Below are positions 46,448 to 57,783 of a DNA stretch of 64,000 bases, piece by piece; position 1 is the first letter of the stretch; each line of letters begins with the position of its first letter. This stretch comes from Gnetum montanum (taxonomy: Eukaryota > Streptophyta > Gnetopsida > Gnetales > Gnetaceae), in assembly GCA_015680685.1 (NCBI GenBank), contig MNCI01002119.1:794569-858568 (forward strand), read 5' to 3'. A program made the position numbers and the translations under genes. The notes under the pieces were generated by a model. The model made no database searches. It was not told the DNA's origin and worked only from the letters and a program-made list of their open reading frames with translations.

Positions 46448-47386
46448 TGATGACATGTGATATCGCATAGGCCACGATATCGTGTCATCCCATGCGATGT
46501 TGCGTACGCGATATCGCGGTCCGTCGCCAAGTCTATAAATAAGAGGCGGCTCTCCATTGTTTCCTCATCCTAGGCTAGAAGTAGGGAAACTCTGGCAGTT
46601 TGATCACTCCAGAGATAGAATATTTTCCATGTGCCTGCAGTAGGAGTCCTAAAGTGAATGGATCTTTATTCGAGCAACATTGTACCTAAACACAAGTTGT
46701 GTACGGAAATAAAGACGAACTTCCTAGATAAACCTTGCAGTGCATGGAATAGGATTTTATTCATTGTTATTTATTGCTTTCTCTTAGTAATGCGGAATGA
46801 GTACGACTTGATTACGAGCATCTAGTGTGACTACTTGGTAACCCAGTGGGGTATTCAGGATCTACGCTTTGTAATCCCAGTGGTAGTCTTGCACAAAGAT
46901 GTGTACGGTTAGTCAAGGAATCGGCTGCTCATCGCACTTAGGCTAGATTAGATTATCTCAACCCTTTCCTCCTAGTTAAGTACCTTAGTACGACCACTTC
47001 AAGCATGTGCGTTATGCGTGGTGATCCTAGCAATGATTAGCATTTGGTAACCACGGTTGCACCGGTTCAGGGTGTGTACAGTAAGTGGGAGCGGATGCTG
47101 ACGCTAGGTAATTTAGACTTAGTTCATTAGTTACAGTTAGTTAGTTCCTCCAACCCTTCACCTCGATAGCATAGGAGATAAAACATAAAAGAATATAAAA
47201 ATCATATACCTCAGACTTACTTAACCATACACCGTGACAACTACAAGTAAGTCTGGGAAGACAACGAATGATTAACCCCAAGTGTTCCATGGGGCATGTA
47301 GGCACTTAGCCTGTGGAGTTCGACCAGATCACGCGTGCTACGCTTATTTCATATGGTTGAGTGTAGGGGTACCTTGCCACTCATCA
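46448..47386 (+). repeat. 3' LTR of G5
   Basis: 939 bp, TGATGACATG...CTCATCA; TATAAATA at about 46534. Lacks the two extra segments of the 5' LTR. Confidence 0.92.
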
Positions 47387-47391
47387 CCTAC

Positions 47392-48222
47392 ACTCAACCA
47401 TATGAATACGAGCGTTCCACGCACGATCCGATCAAACTCCGCAGATGGACTAGTTGTGGTATCTAGACGGTTACTCGTAGATTGCAGTTTGTTGTCTTCC
47501 CACCTGGACTAGTATTAGCTTTTTCATATATGGTTTAGTCCAGAGTGAGGTGAATGATGTGTTCCTAACTTATGCTACTCCTAGGTATGATGGTAAATAA
47601 TGTCAACTAAGCTAAGAGAGAGAATGAGAGAGAATCTAAACTAGCCTAAGTGCAATGACCATCCGTTCTTTAATCATTCGTACACATCTTGGACCTCGTG
47701 CATGAATACTGCTGGGATTACCAAGCGCATGGCCTAGGTACCCTACTGGGTTACCAAGTAGTCACACTTAAATGCTCATGATTAAGTCATACTCATTCTG
47801 CATTACTAGGAGATAAGGGTAGAGAGATATTAACTAAGAAAATAGTAAATAACAATAACAATTAAATAAATAATTAAGCTAAGTGGATGCTGCAATGGTG
47901 AAGTAATCTCGATCTTTATTGCTGGTCATGTGCATGTCCAAGTACATCACACTCGAATAAGGATGTCATACAATTACAATCATCACATTGCGGGCATGCA
48001 CTAGGAGAAAAGGGTTGAGAGTAAAACTGATAAAAAGTCTCTACAAAACTACTAAACTTAAACTTAAAAACTTCAAAAACTACCTACCAGATCTGCCTAC
48101 CTCTTATTTATAGATGAGGAGACAGGCTATGATATTGCGTCTAGGCTGTGATATCGCGTACGTGATATCGCATATGCAATATCATGGCTATGATATCACA
48201 GCCAACAATTCATAACTCATCA
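47392..48222 (-). repeat. 5' LTR of G4, main part right of G5
   Basis: Continues from 39918 after the CCTAC duplication: actcaaccatatgaatacg...cataactcatca. GATATC units at 48130-48195. Followed by ATGTT, then C1 sequence. Confidence 0.9.
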
Positions 48223-48227
48223 ATGTT

Positions 48228-51200
48228 GAAGAAGAAGAAGAAGAAGATAAGAGTCTCCTAAGATTACTAAAGAACAAGATTGCAGTTACATACTCACATA
48301 AACTTACGATGAAGAACTACAAAACTTGGAAATAAAGAATGAGGATCATCCTATGAGCTAGTAGACTGTGGCATGTTGTCTTAGGTACTAACTTTTGACT
48401 TGATGATGACAAGAAAACAGAACAAAATGATATGACCTTAAGCATTCTCTAGACTAATATTTTTGATGAAGTATCTCATTTGGTGTATGGTATGAACACA
48501 ACTAAAAAAATTTTAGAGTATTTATATCTGATGTTTAGATCCCTAGTTCAAGCATAAAAAGAAAACATCTTCTTAAAATTATGAACAATGAAGATGAATA
48601 CAAAGCAAAAATTAATGAATTTAATCAAAGGTATGAAGGCAGTTATATTAAAAATTGAATTTGAAAATTAAGAAGTAACTAATGAAGAAAGAGTTAGTTG
48701 TCTTCTATGAGCATTTCTAGATAAGTTTAAAGGATTTGCACAGGTACTTGACACCCTGGGAAAAAGACTAGACTTTCCAATATTGATAGGTTGATTATAG
48801 TTGCAAGAAATAAATATGGAATTAGAAAAGAAATTAGAAAATTTAGAACAAGTTATGTATACCCAAAGAAATAAGGAAGGAAGATAGTGGACACAATATC
48901 GACATTATGATAATAAACAAAGGTTAAGACTTAATAATCATGGGAATCAATAGTTGACTTTTCCTATCTATGGAAAAAGAGAACATATACTTAAAGATTG
49001 TTGGTTCAATCTTAAAAATCTAAGATCCATTATTATTCAACAAAGAATTATTAGAGAAAACATTGGTTGACAAAAATGAAACAAAAATAATAACATTAGA
49101 ATAATTATCATAAGAATGAAGCTAATTTGCTAAGAGATGAGGTAGTCTCAATTATTAAGAATATTACAAGCCAAGATGAAGTAGCTAAAGTAAAACACAA
49201 CACTTGGTATACCAATTTTGGATATTCTAGACATGTATTAGAAAAGTATAATATATTTCAAAATCTATGTGTCATAAATGTTGGTGAAGCTATGATACCT
49301 ACTAGAGCCATTTGTAACTATAAAGAAATTGGTAACATTAATATGAAAATTGCAAATTAACTAGTACAAATTAAGAATGTATACTACATCCCAACATTAA
49401 AAGGACATAATTTACTATCTATATCCAAACTTGTCAAAGTTGAACACAAAATAGTTTTTAAACAAAATATGAAAAAAATGTGAAATGTATAATACTGCAA
49501 GGTAAGACATAGAGGAAGTTGGCAGAGATGAAAGAAACAAATGAAGTATTTAAGTCGCATCCAATAAGAGAGTTTATCTACTCAACAAACCATAAAACAC
49601 AAGATGAAAAATTTTGGTATGCAAGGCTTAGCCATATGAATAGAAGTTATATGCAAAAGTTGTTATGATGTTTCCATGGTTTACCACAGTTTAACCTAAA
49701 TCATGACATACGTTAGAAGTCATGTGGTATTGGTAAACAAACTAGAATGACTTTTACACACACAAGGAATACAACTACAAGAACTAAGTTAGAGATTATA
49801 TGCTTAAATGTTGGTTCGTAAGGTAATGTAGCTTCATTAGAAGAAGCAAAATACTTCATAATCTACATTGATGACTACTCATGTAAGATGTGGGTATATG
49901 TTATCAAATCCAAATTAGAAGTTTTTAATACATTCAAAAAATTTTAAAGCACTAGTGAAAAAACAAATTGGATTACTAATCATGAAGCTATGAACTAATA
50001 ATGCGATAAAATATAGAACAGAGAATTCCAAGAATATCTTATGAATGAAAGAATTATTTAGTAAGAGACTATTCCATACTATCTAAAACAAAATGATATA
50101 GCTAAAAATTGAACAATTGGTGAAATGGTATGATGTATATTAGTCCAATCGAAATTAGATGATGTCTTGTGGGAAGAAGCTGTACAAACTATAGATCACA
50201 TCATTAATAGAAGTCCTATTCTCTATTTACATTTTGAATGTCCAAATATAGTGTGGAATGGGACATTTATCAGTATTTGGTTGCAAAATATATTATCACA
50301 TCATAACTCAAACCAAATCAAGCCCAAAAGCAAAAGAAGGATATTTCATAAGATATGGTCTCTATATGAAAGGTTCTTAGATTCAGAGCCCAATGGAAGA
50401 ATATTGGTAATTACAAGAGACATTGTGATTAATGAAGATGAATTGTTGAAAGATAAACTAATCTATAAGAGTCCTACGAATATTCATTACGATGACGATG
50501 ATGATTACAATGATGGTTGTAGCCTTGCGACTTGCTCACATAAGCATGATGATAAAAATGAACAATTTAATCCAACTTCAGAATATTCTAATACTTAAGA
50601 TAATAAAAATAATAATATTAGTAAAGAACGCAAGAGATCTAGAAAATGGGGGTAGACGATTAAAGGTGTTGGAGGCTGGGCAAACCTAGATATTATTGAA
50701 CTAGGACTTACGAGAAGTGCATCATAATAATATTATTGCCAACATGTTCTAAAGATAGTCACTCCAACCTTTACAATGGATCACTAGAAAAAGATAATAG
50801 AGGTTGAAATTAAAATGATAGAAAAGTGGAGCATGCAAGTTGGTACCCTATCCAAAGGAGAGACAACCTATTAAGAATCAGTGGATCTTTACAACCAAAC
50901 TAAAAGATGATGGAACATTGGATAAGTGTAAAGGATTATCTCAAATTACGGGAATCAATTATGAAGAGACATTCACCCCTACTACATACATGATGACCTT
51001 TAGAATAATCATCACCTTGTATGTTAAGTTGAAATGGAAACTTCATCAAATTGATGTCAAATCAACATTTTTATAGAAGTTTACGAGAAGATATCTATAT
51101 GGAACAACTAGAAGGATTTGTAATAGATAAAAAGTTGCTATATAGATTACGAAAGGCTATCTATAGACTAAAATAAGCATTAAGAGTATGGTACCAAAAG

Positions 51201-52403
51201 ATTAATCAATTCTTAATCAACCATGGATTTATCAAATCTCAAAAAGATAGCAACCTCTATATATTCAAGAAAGAAGAAAAACTTCAAATGCTTCTAGCCT
51301 TTCATGTTGATGATATATAAATAAGAACAATGGAAGTACAAATTGTAGAGAAGTTCAAGCATCAATTATCCTTATGATTCGATATTTCATATCTTGGCCT
51401 AGCATACTATTATTTCGAAATAGAATTATGACAAAGTTCTAATGAGATAACTCTATCCTAGATCAAGTATACGACTGATTTATTGGGAAAATACAATATG
51501 TTGGAATGCAAAGAGTCTAATATTCTGATGACCCCTAGATTCAAAGTTAGTATTGAACGAGAAATTATTGATTCTACTCAATATCGTTAAGTCATTAGAG
51601 CTTTTATGTATCTTACGAACCCAATACTAGATATACAACATGTGGTAAATCAATTGGCCATGATGATGCAAAGACCAAATTATCATCATATGCAAGAAAC
51701 CTTCATGATCTTGAGATACATAACAAATAAAAGGTATTTAGAGCAAAATTATCAAAGGTAATGAAAGTATATATAGACACAAGTTGGGGTGATGATATGA
51801 TAGACAAACATTCCCGTACCAACTTCCTAATTCAAGTACATGGAAATCCTATAAGTTGGAAAAGTAGCAAACATAGAGTTATGTGTTTCTCATCTATGAA
51901 AGCTAAATATCATGCATTACAAGAGATGGTTCAAGATGTACCATGGATTGAGAAATGTCTTACATAAATTAGTATTGATGTTTTAAAACCCATTACGATT
52001 CATTGTGACAACCAAGCGATAGTCAAAGTTGTTCAAAATCTAGTCTACAATGAGAAGAGCAAACACATTGAGATCAGCATTCACTTCATAAGACAAAAAT
52101 ATTTGGAGAAATATATTGATATCCAATACATATCTACCAAATCCTAGAAAGCTAATAGTTTTACGAAAGCTCTTGTCAAACAACCATTCGATGTATTTTG
52201 GGAATATCTCTAATTGATACCCTTACCTTGCAATCTGAAGTGAAGAGGAGATTAGGAAGAAAATGTGAAGATTATGAAAGGAATTTGATGTTTTGTTTGG
52301 AGAAGGCACCTTCCAACATCTATATAATCTCTCTTTCACTTCACATTGCACATATAAAGAATGAAGAAATCAAGATAAAGACAAAGTATGAATTAAGGAT
52401 GAG
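48228..52403 (+). pseudogene. copia gag-pol of C1
   Basis: Domains in copia order, broken by many stops. Gag: NYKTWKIRMRIIL near 48318 and a zinc-knuckle relic (KREHILKDCWF, 48978-49010). Protease: WYTNFGYSRHV (49203) where WYLDSGASRH is usual, so the catalytic Asp-Ser is lost. Integrase: FWYARLSHMN (49613), YIDDYSCKMWVY (49863), then the region to NRSPI and the C-terminal SKRRIF...(50167-50598). RT: NQWIFTTKLKDDG (50875), LHQIDVKSTFL with a catalytic Asp (51040), and HVDDI in place of YVDDI (51305). RNase H: KVYIDTSWGDD...ISWKSSKHRVMCFSSMKAKYHAL (51761-51967). C1 transposition needs these in cis or from a relative; none is intact. Confidence 0.85.
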
Positions 52404-53014
52404 TGTTAAATAATAATTCATACATTATCTTGACTTGTAAATCGTGCTAAGTTAGTGAAGTTGTAAGTATGTGTGTTATGATGATGTATTACAAATCATA
52501 ACAAAGTGTTGAGTTGATTACAATGATGTGTCACGAATCACAACAAAATATTGTGTCAGTTACAATGAGTCTTGACCCTTCTTGATGTTAAAAGTTTGGC
52601 TAGTACCTTGTCCAAAAGTAAGAAGAAAAAAGAAAGAAAAAAGGGATTGATAAGGAGTTAAGAAGAAATAAAGTTGTTCGTAATTCAGAAACAACTCTTA
52701 CGACCAAAAGGTTCAAGAATATAGAATCATAGAAGGTATTCATTTGAAGAAAATAAAAGATTGTTGATTACAAAATCTCTTTATTAAAATGTTGACATAT
52801 AAAAAAGGGATTGATAAGGAGTTAAAGAAGAAATAAAGTTATTTATAATTCAGAAATAACTCTTACAATCAAAAGGTCCAAGAATATAGAATTGTGGAAG
52901 GAATTCATTTGAAGAAAAGAAAAAACTATTCATGAAAAAATTGCTTTATTAAAATTCTAACGTATTACCAAATTCTGTGAAATGCTTCCGAATGATATTG
53001 CACTAACTTTAAGA
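52404..53014 (+). repeat. 3' LTR of C1
   Basis: 611 bp, TGTTAAATA...TTTAAGA. Contains a 164-bp tandem duplication absent from the 5' LTR. The preceding 'aattaaggatgag' is a decayed polypurine tract. It ends about 300 bp before the host gene ATG and points toward it. Confidence 0.85.
52641..52968. repeat. 164-bp tandem duplication in the C1 3' LTR
   Basis: aagggattgataaggagtta begins at 52641 and again at 52805; the two units align along their length with scattered differences. Confidence 0.85.
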
Positions 53015-53040
53015 ATTGTAATGTTTACCCTTGTATAACT

Positions 53041-53315
53041 TTTTTGAGCCGTGGGCATAGAAAATACCGGGCGAGAGACAAAATAGTTGCAAGAAAACGA
53101 AACGAAGCCAAACCGACGGAAAAGGTTTACAAGGAGGACAACGAACCGTCAGAAAAGGCAATCATAACGTTCAGAAAAGAACGGAAAAAGCAGACGTGGA
53201 TAGTTGAAACCAAAATCCAATTAAAACGTTCAAGAAAGCTGTCACAAAATTTTTCAATTTCGGAAAACGGGAGCAGACTAGAGAGCAGAGACCAAAGAGT
53301 AGAAGCAGGGCTCCA
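53041..53315 (+). promoter_or_regulatory. Probable promoter/5' UTR of the AT-hook/DEK_C gene
   Basis: A purine-rich, less AT-rich stretch unlike the flanking copia LTR. TATAACTT lies at about 53034-53041 and no ATG occurs between there and 53316. An open frame crosses it, but it has no ATG start, so UTR is the simpler reading. Confidence 0.5.
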
Positions 53316-55068
53316 ATGGAAGCCAAACATACGCGGGGCCACATGGGAAGCACTTCTCAGATTCGAGATTCAGAAACTTTCAAAGCATTCAAGCAGCCAT
53401 ACCAAATAACATACCGAATAACAGGTTTGGTTTTCAGCACAAAGGTTATGAAGGTTTTCGTGTTGATCTCAGTTTTGAAACAGGATAATTAATTTTGAAT
53501 GTTGATTTATCTTGTTGGATTTTTGGGTGCCCGTAATTTGGTTTGGGAACCGTGTTTGAGATGCAACTGCATTATATTAGAAACATAACCAATCATTCGA
53601 ATAGGAGAACCAAACTGAAATTGAAATTATTCAGCAAAATAGAGGCGGCTTTGAATCTATTCTGGTTGATTTTGCTGTCATAGGTTCTGAATTATCTTAT
53701 TTTGAGTCATAATTTCATTCATTCACCATTAACAGCAATAATTTCCTTTCTTAAAAAAAAAATTGTGTGTGATCTGGTAAGGTCTGAAGCGAGGTCGAGG
53801 CAGACCAAGAAAACAGCCTGATGCTACCCCAGGTATGCAATTTGCTTCAGATAGGAGAAATAATTCAGCAACTTTTGCGTGGTGATGGGTAGTTTATAAA
53901 ATTTCGTGGTTCGGCCTGAAATTTTGTCTGGTGTTGCCTTTGAAGTGGCAAAGAGAGGTAGAGGGAGGCCAAAAAAAAGTCCGTCGGAAAAGGACGTGCA
54001 GAGCAATCAATTTTCTCGAAATTTGGCGAACAGTGCTCTTGTTAAAATAAATTCCCCGGAGAAACCATCAGGTCAGGTCAATTTGACTGCGGAAGGACTG
54101 ATAATTTTTTTCTTAAATTAAACCATTTGCCATGGGTTTTTACATTATTTTATTTTTGGGTTTTGGTTTTTTGGGAGGGAATAATGATAACCCTTTGCTG
54201 TATATAATGGAAAATCTGAAATTTGGAAGGGGTTTGTGTTTGATTTTGCTTGCAGATGCGGTGGTGAAGCGAGGCAGGGGTAGACCCAAGGGAAGTTCGG
54301 GGAAATATCGTGACAATAATAATAATCCTACTGATGCTGAACTATCTTCTGCAATCAGAAATATTCTGTTTGAAGTTGATTTTCAGACGGTAAGATAAAT
54401 ACCAGAGACTTGCTGTTTTTGTAGCTTGCAATGTATTGAGTATCTGTTGTTTTATGTTTGGCAAATTTGAAATGCATTGATTGAAGTTGTGGGTCACTTT
54501 GGTTTTTGGGAAAAAGGATAAGGTTTCGCTCATCTGCTCAACCTTAAGACTGCTTGCTAGGATGAACATCGAATTTCTTGCTGGTAACTGTATTCACTGA
54601 AGTTGTGAATTTTAAGTAATCGAATAGATAAAACTGGTGTGATTGTGGGTAATAATCAAACGAAAAAAGAAGAAGAAAATCTCAGGTTTCGGATACTAGA
54701 TTGCACTGCATATTTTGAATTGGAATTTTTGCTTTGGCATTTCCTTTTGTTTTTTTTTTCCCCTTCTATGGGCTTGTACATAAATAAGTCCACATTTATC
54801 CGAGTTCTTTCTTATGCAGGCAACTGTTGCTGATGTGCGTTTTCATTTGGGTAAGGATGGTGTATTTTGAATAATCTTGGACTGATAGTGTTGCAAATAA
54901 ATGAAGGTGGGATCTTAATTATCTGTATTTTTTGTTAATGATATTTCAGAGAGGAAATTCAATCAGGACTTCTCAAACAGGAAAAAACCCTTGAAAGAAC
55001 TTATTCAGATGGAGTTGACGAAGATTGCCGAGGAACTGGAGGATGTGGAAGATGAAAATTCTGACTGA
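53316..55068 (+). CDS. Host gene: protein with three AT-hooks and a DEK C-terminal domain (six exons)
   Basis: Predicted exons 53316-53424, 53782-53832, 53946-54071, 54256-54389, 54820-54850, 54950-55068; joined they make an in-frame 189-residue protein ending at TGA 55066-55068. All introns are GT-AG and phases agree at each junction. Each of exons 2, 3 and 4 has an AT-hook (KRGRGRPRK, KRGRGRPKK, KRGRGRPKG), which binds the minor groove of AT-rich DNA. Residues about 120-175 (TDAELSSAIRNILFEVDFQT, ADVRFHLERKFNQDF, NRKKPLKELI) match the DEK_C fold found in DEK and related chromatin proteins. The C terminus is acidic (EELEDVEDENSD). A nuclear, DNA- or chromatin-binding role is likely. The start is the first ATG after a long ATG-free stretch. 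Exon 1 and the weak intron-1 acceptor (taag/gt) are least sure; an alternative uses ctgaag/CGA with a phase-0 donor. No stops, unlike all neighbours. Confidence 0.85.
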
Positions 55069-55543
55069 AGAGAAACATTGGTTTTCATTCAAAATTCTGA
55101 GAATGTTTTGGACGCAATACGGATAACGGAAATGTTGGTTTTTCTTTTTTTAGATACTTCAACAACACAATTTGCAAAAATTGTCACTTTCACCAATTAT
55201 TCTTTAATAATTTAGACAGTCTTCGACTCAAGACTTCATGATTTGCAAGAACTCTCGGAAGACGATGACGGAAGCTTCACGAATTTAGTTTGAAAATCTG
55301 CTCTGGAAATGGTATTGTTTTCAGTGATGTGAAATCTTGAAATTACATCTCGTAATTTATAATTATCCTATTCAACATTTTTCAACGTTTCAATGTTCAG
55401 CATTTTTCTCTTTAAAATACAAATCAATGACATCGATGTCTTTTTTTATCCTGAAATTTGGCCGTGTCACATCTGCGGTTTAGATGGTTTAGATGTTTTC
55501 AGCGTTATATAACTTATAAATTTCCAATTAAACATTATATCTA
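55069..55543 (+). other. Probable 3' UTR and downstream of the DEK_C gene
   Basis: AT-rich sequence with AATAAT-type signals (for example near 55206) that could direct polyadenylation. No further ORF belongs to the gene. Confidence 0.45.
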
Positions 55544-55645
55544 GCGTGTACCTATATTACAATTATTTTAAGGTTTCAACCTTACATCTTACCCGCGTGT
55601 ACCTATATTACAATTATTTTAAGGTTTCAACCTTACATCTTACCC
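55544..55645. repeat. Perfect 51-bp tandem duplication
   Basis: Units 55544-55594 and 55595-55645 are identical (gcgtgtacct...catcttaccc), so the duplication is recent or an assembly artefact. Confidence 0.95.
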
Positions 55646-55725
55646 CAAAATGCAACTTGCAAAGTCGTAAGCCATGGGTTTCTAACCAGTTGAGCTAACC
55701 CTCATTGATATTGATGGGCTATTTG
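55640..55725 (-). repeat. tRNA-like (SINE-like) fragment
   Basis: On the minus strand 'gagggttagctcaactggttagaaacccatggcttacgact' has a good box A (TTAGCTCAACTGG) and tRNA-like D-arm wording; box B is only faint. It is not the same family as 26960-27105. Probably a tRNA-derived SINE head or an old tRNA relic. Confidence 0.45.
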
Positions 55726-56304
55726 CAAACTAATCAGACACATTTAGCCCCTTAGTGTTTATATCATCATTGTCTTAGCATTATCCCAATCATATGGAGT
55801 TGTCATATGGAGTTGACTATGTATGCTCTTTTACAATATTCTCTTTTATTAAAAGGCAAACAAGCATTCATATCCAAATCTTGGGTATCTTTTTTTTTAT
55901 GTAAGCATACATGTATGCTTTGGCCTACCTCTTTGTCAATTCCTCTCGACTTTAAAAGAAATGACATCTTCTATAGGATCAAGTCTCATTATTACATAAC
56001 CAAATCATCTAAGATAGAAAAAAGCATCATCATCTAAAGGCTCAATACTCATCCTACTAAGGTAGGGTTGTAGGAGGGTTAGTGGATGAGCAAATAACCT
56101 CTTTTGATTGTAGGAAGGTTGGTGGATGAGCAAATAACCTCTTTTGAGTGGAAATGCTCAAGCTCAAACCCAAGTCTTACACAACTTAAGAAACAAGTAC
56201 CTTATTATTACTTCAAGTGGTAGTTCCCACCAAACCATATAAAATGACTTTCCTTAATCTTTGCATGTATTACTGTTATTCCATCTATTAGTACTAATGA
56301 GTCA
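55726..56304. other. Unassigned DNA with a 40-bp tandem repeat
   Basis: No gene supported. 56068-56107 and 56108-56147 are near-identical 40-bp units (ttgtagga(g/a)ggtt(a/g)gtggatgag...cttttga). Confidence 0.6.
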
Positions 56305-57128
56305 TGATGAGTCAAGCTACGTCGACATGCATTGATGCAACCTCGTCAACGTATCCCAATTGACAAATGGTTACATGCATCGATGCAGATACAGTGATGC
56401 TAACGCAAGCGAAGCCTATAGAAATACGGTTGCCACCTACATTAATGACATCTTACATTAGTAGCATAGCAAAGCCTTTGTAGTTTAGTTTCTCCAAAGT
56501 TAGAATATTTTCCCTTTGAGTGCCCACAATGTGATATAAAGAGAATGTATTATGCTTTATTGGAACGCCATGTACTTAAACACATTGGCATAGTCAAGAT
56601 TTTTTATATTCATTGCAGCACTTGGATTAGTTTAATTTTTCCTATTTGCACTTTACTTTCATGGTTTTAATTAGTTAATATATTTAATCATAAATACATA
56701 AGTACGACCACTTCAAGCACAACATATTGCACTTGGTATCACAGTAGTGGATATTTGGTACGCCCAATAATGTCCACTTAGTAACCTAGTAGTGTTGATA
56801 TAAGTTCGGGATGTGTACAATAAGTGGGAATAGCTATTTATGTTAGGATAGTTAGTCACTAGATTAGCTAAGTAGTCAAATAGTTAATTATTAAATCTTC
56901 ATTTACTCACCTAGCCCTTAGAATAAAAAAAACATATAAAAACATTTATAAAAATACACATCATAAACCTTAACTCACATTTAACCATTATTAGTGTGAG
57001 TTATGAAGACAACGATCCTAGAATCCGTTGCTTTGTAGCTTAAGACTATGGGTAAACTTACAAACTAAAGTCCACAGAAATTGGATTGCTAGTGCACGCT
57101 TGTGATTCGTATGGTTGGGTGTAGGGGA
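56305..57128 (+). repeat. Gypsy-type LTR, 3' end truncated
   Basis: TGATGAGTC start, then the family landmarks 'gagtgcccacaatg', 'acttaaacacattgg', 'cattgcagcacttggatt', 'gtgtacaataagtgggaa' and 'gattcgtatggttgggtgtagggg'. The last 20 or so bases (tacctc...tcatca) are missing; LINE sequence begins directly. No internal region follows. Confidence 0.75.
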
Positions 57129-57269
57129 TACATGTTGTTCAAGTGCTACTCCCAAACTTACCCTAATAACAAAGTTATTAATTTGATCTTGACTAGTCAC
57201 ACCCAACATCTTTCTTAGCATACACATCTTTGCCATATGCATGCATTAAGTGTGATGCCTTTTGATAGG

Positions 57270-57414
57270 GGATGTTAGAACCTAAAACAATTTTATAGCA
57301 ATATTTGCCCTTAAGATATATAGTTGAATTAGAATGTTATAACTCAATATTATCCTTCAAAATCAAACCTATAACTTGGTATTAGCAAATTAAGAGTCTC
57401 ACCCCTAGAACTTA
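57270..57414 (-). mobile_element. tRNA-derived SINE with 15-bp target duplication, in the LINE
   Basis: 145 bp. Box B on the minus strand is GGTTTGATTTT (57369-57359); box A is degenerate. The body 'gagttataacattctaattcaactatatatctta' matches the other copies. Flanked by ATGCCTTTTGATAGG (57255-57269) and ATGCTTTTTGATAGG (57415-57429), 14 of 15 identical, as expected of LINE-driven insertion. Confidence 0.75.
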
Positions 57415-57783
57415 ATGCTTTTTGATAGGCTAGCATTTTGCACTATAAGGAATTACAATTTTAAAAGCAATTCTATAAACCTTATCCTTCAACCTAGCAA
57501 AGATTCTTCTATTACAAAACATACCACTAGCATCCTATCATTTCTTCCATCCTACTTAAATTATGTTTGTCACATCATTATTAATCTTATCATCCACATG
57601 AACAAGAGATTCCAAGTATTCAAATTATTTACATTGAGAATCTTCTTAATTTTAGATTCTAATATTTGTATCTTTGTTATCCGCTTTTCCAGTAAAAACA
57701 CATTCCCCATATATTATTTTATTTATACTACTCCATAATCCCTTTGGTTCTAGGATGTTTCTTCAAGTCTCTATTTATGTAAC

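Larger units (their letters stand above)
39919..47386 (+). mobile_element. G5: Athila-like element with gag-PR, RT to integrase deleted
   Basis: LTRs 39919-40981 and 46448-47386, perfect CCTAC duplications (39914-39918 and 47387-47391), tRNA-Asp site 40983-41000. Gag and protease align with G2, then sequence jumps near 44395 from the pre-RT region of G2 (about 13270) to the post-integrase region (about 23085). So RT, RNase H and integrase were lost in one deletion and the noncoding block is retained. Shortest and least decayed primer site of the group, hence probably among the youngest insertions. Confidence 0.92.
30158..48222 (-). mobile_element. G4: pol-less Athila-like element in the C1 leader (hosts G5)
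   Basis: Minus-strand element: 3' LTR 30158-30981, 5' LTR in two parts (39895-39918 and 47392-48222) because G5 inserted 24 bp from its end. Perfect target duplications ATGTT (30153-30157 and 48223-48227). Element order: LTR, tRNA-Asp site (39876-39893), gag (39753-37750), noncoding block, palindrome/TATA segment, ORF-X (35844-31174), 3' LTR. No pol. It is the most complete copy of the pol-less type here and the reference for G1 and G3. Confidence 0.9.
28412..53014 (+). mobile_element. C1: Ty1/copia element expanded by nested insertions
   Basis: 5' LTR from 28412 (TGTTAGATG), 3' LTR 52404-53014 (TGTTAAATA...TTTAAGA), flanks ATTGA (28407-28411) and ATTGT (53015-53019). A primer-binding site like tRNA-Met follows the 5' LTR. 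Insertions within it: a solo gypsy LTR in the 5' LTR and G4 (with G5 and a further LTR inside it) in the leader. Without them C1 is about 5.3 kb, a normal copia size. Domain order gag, protease, integrase, RT, RNase H is copia-type. It ends about 300 bp before the start codon of the AT-hook/DEK_C gene, in the same orientation. Confidence 0.88.

Noticed and set aside
53044-53409. A 121-residue basic protein upstream of the DEK_C gene
   Set aside because: It has no ATG start (it begins at TTG) and its frame does not join the AT-hook exons; 5' UTR is more likely.
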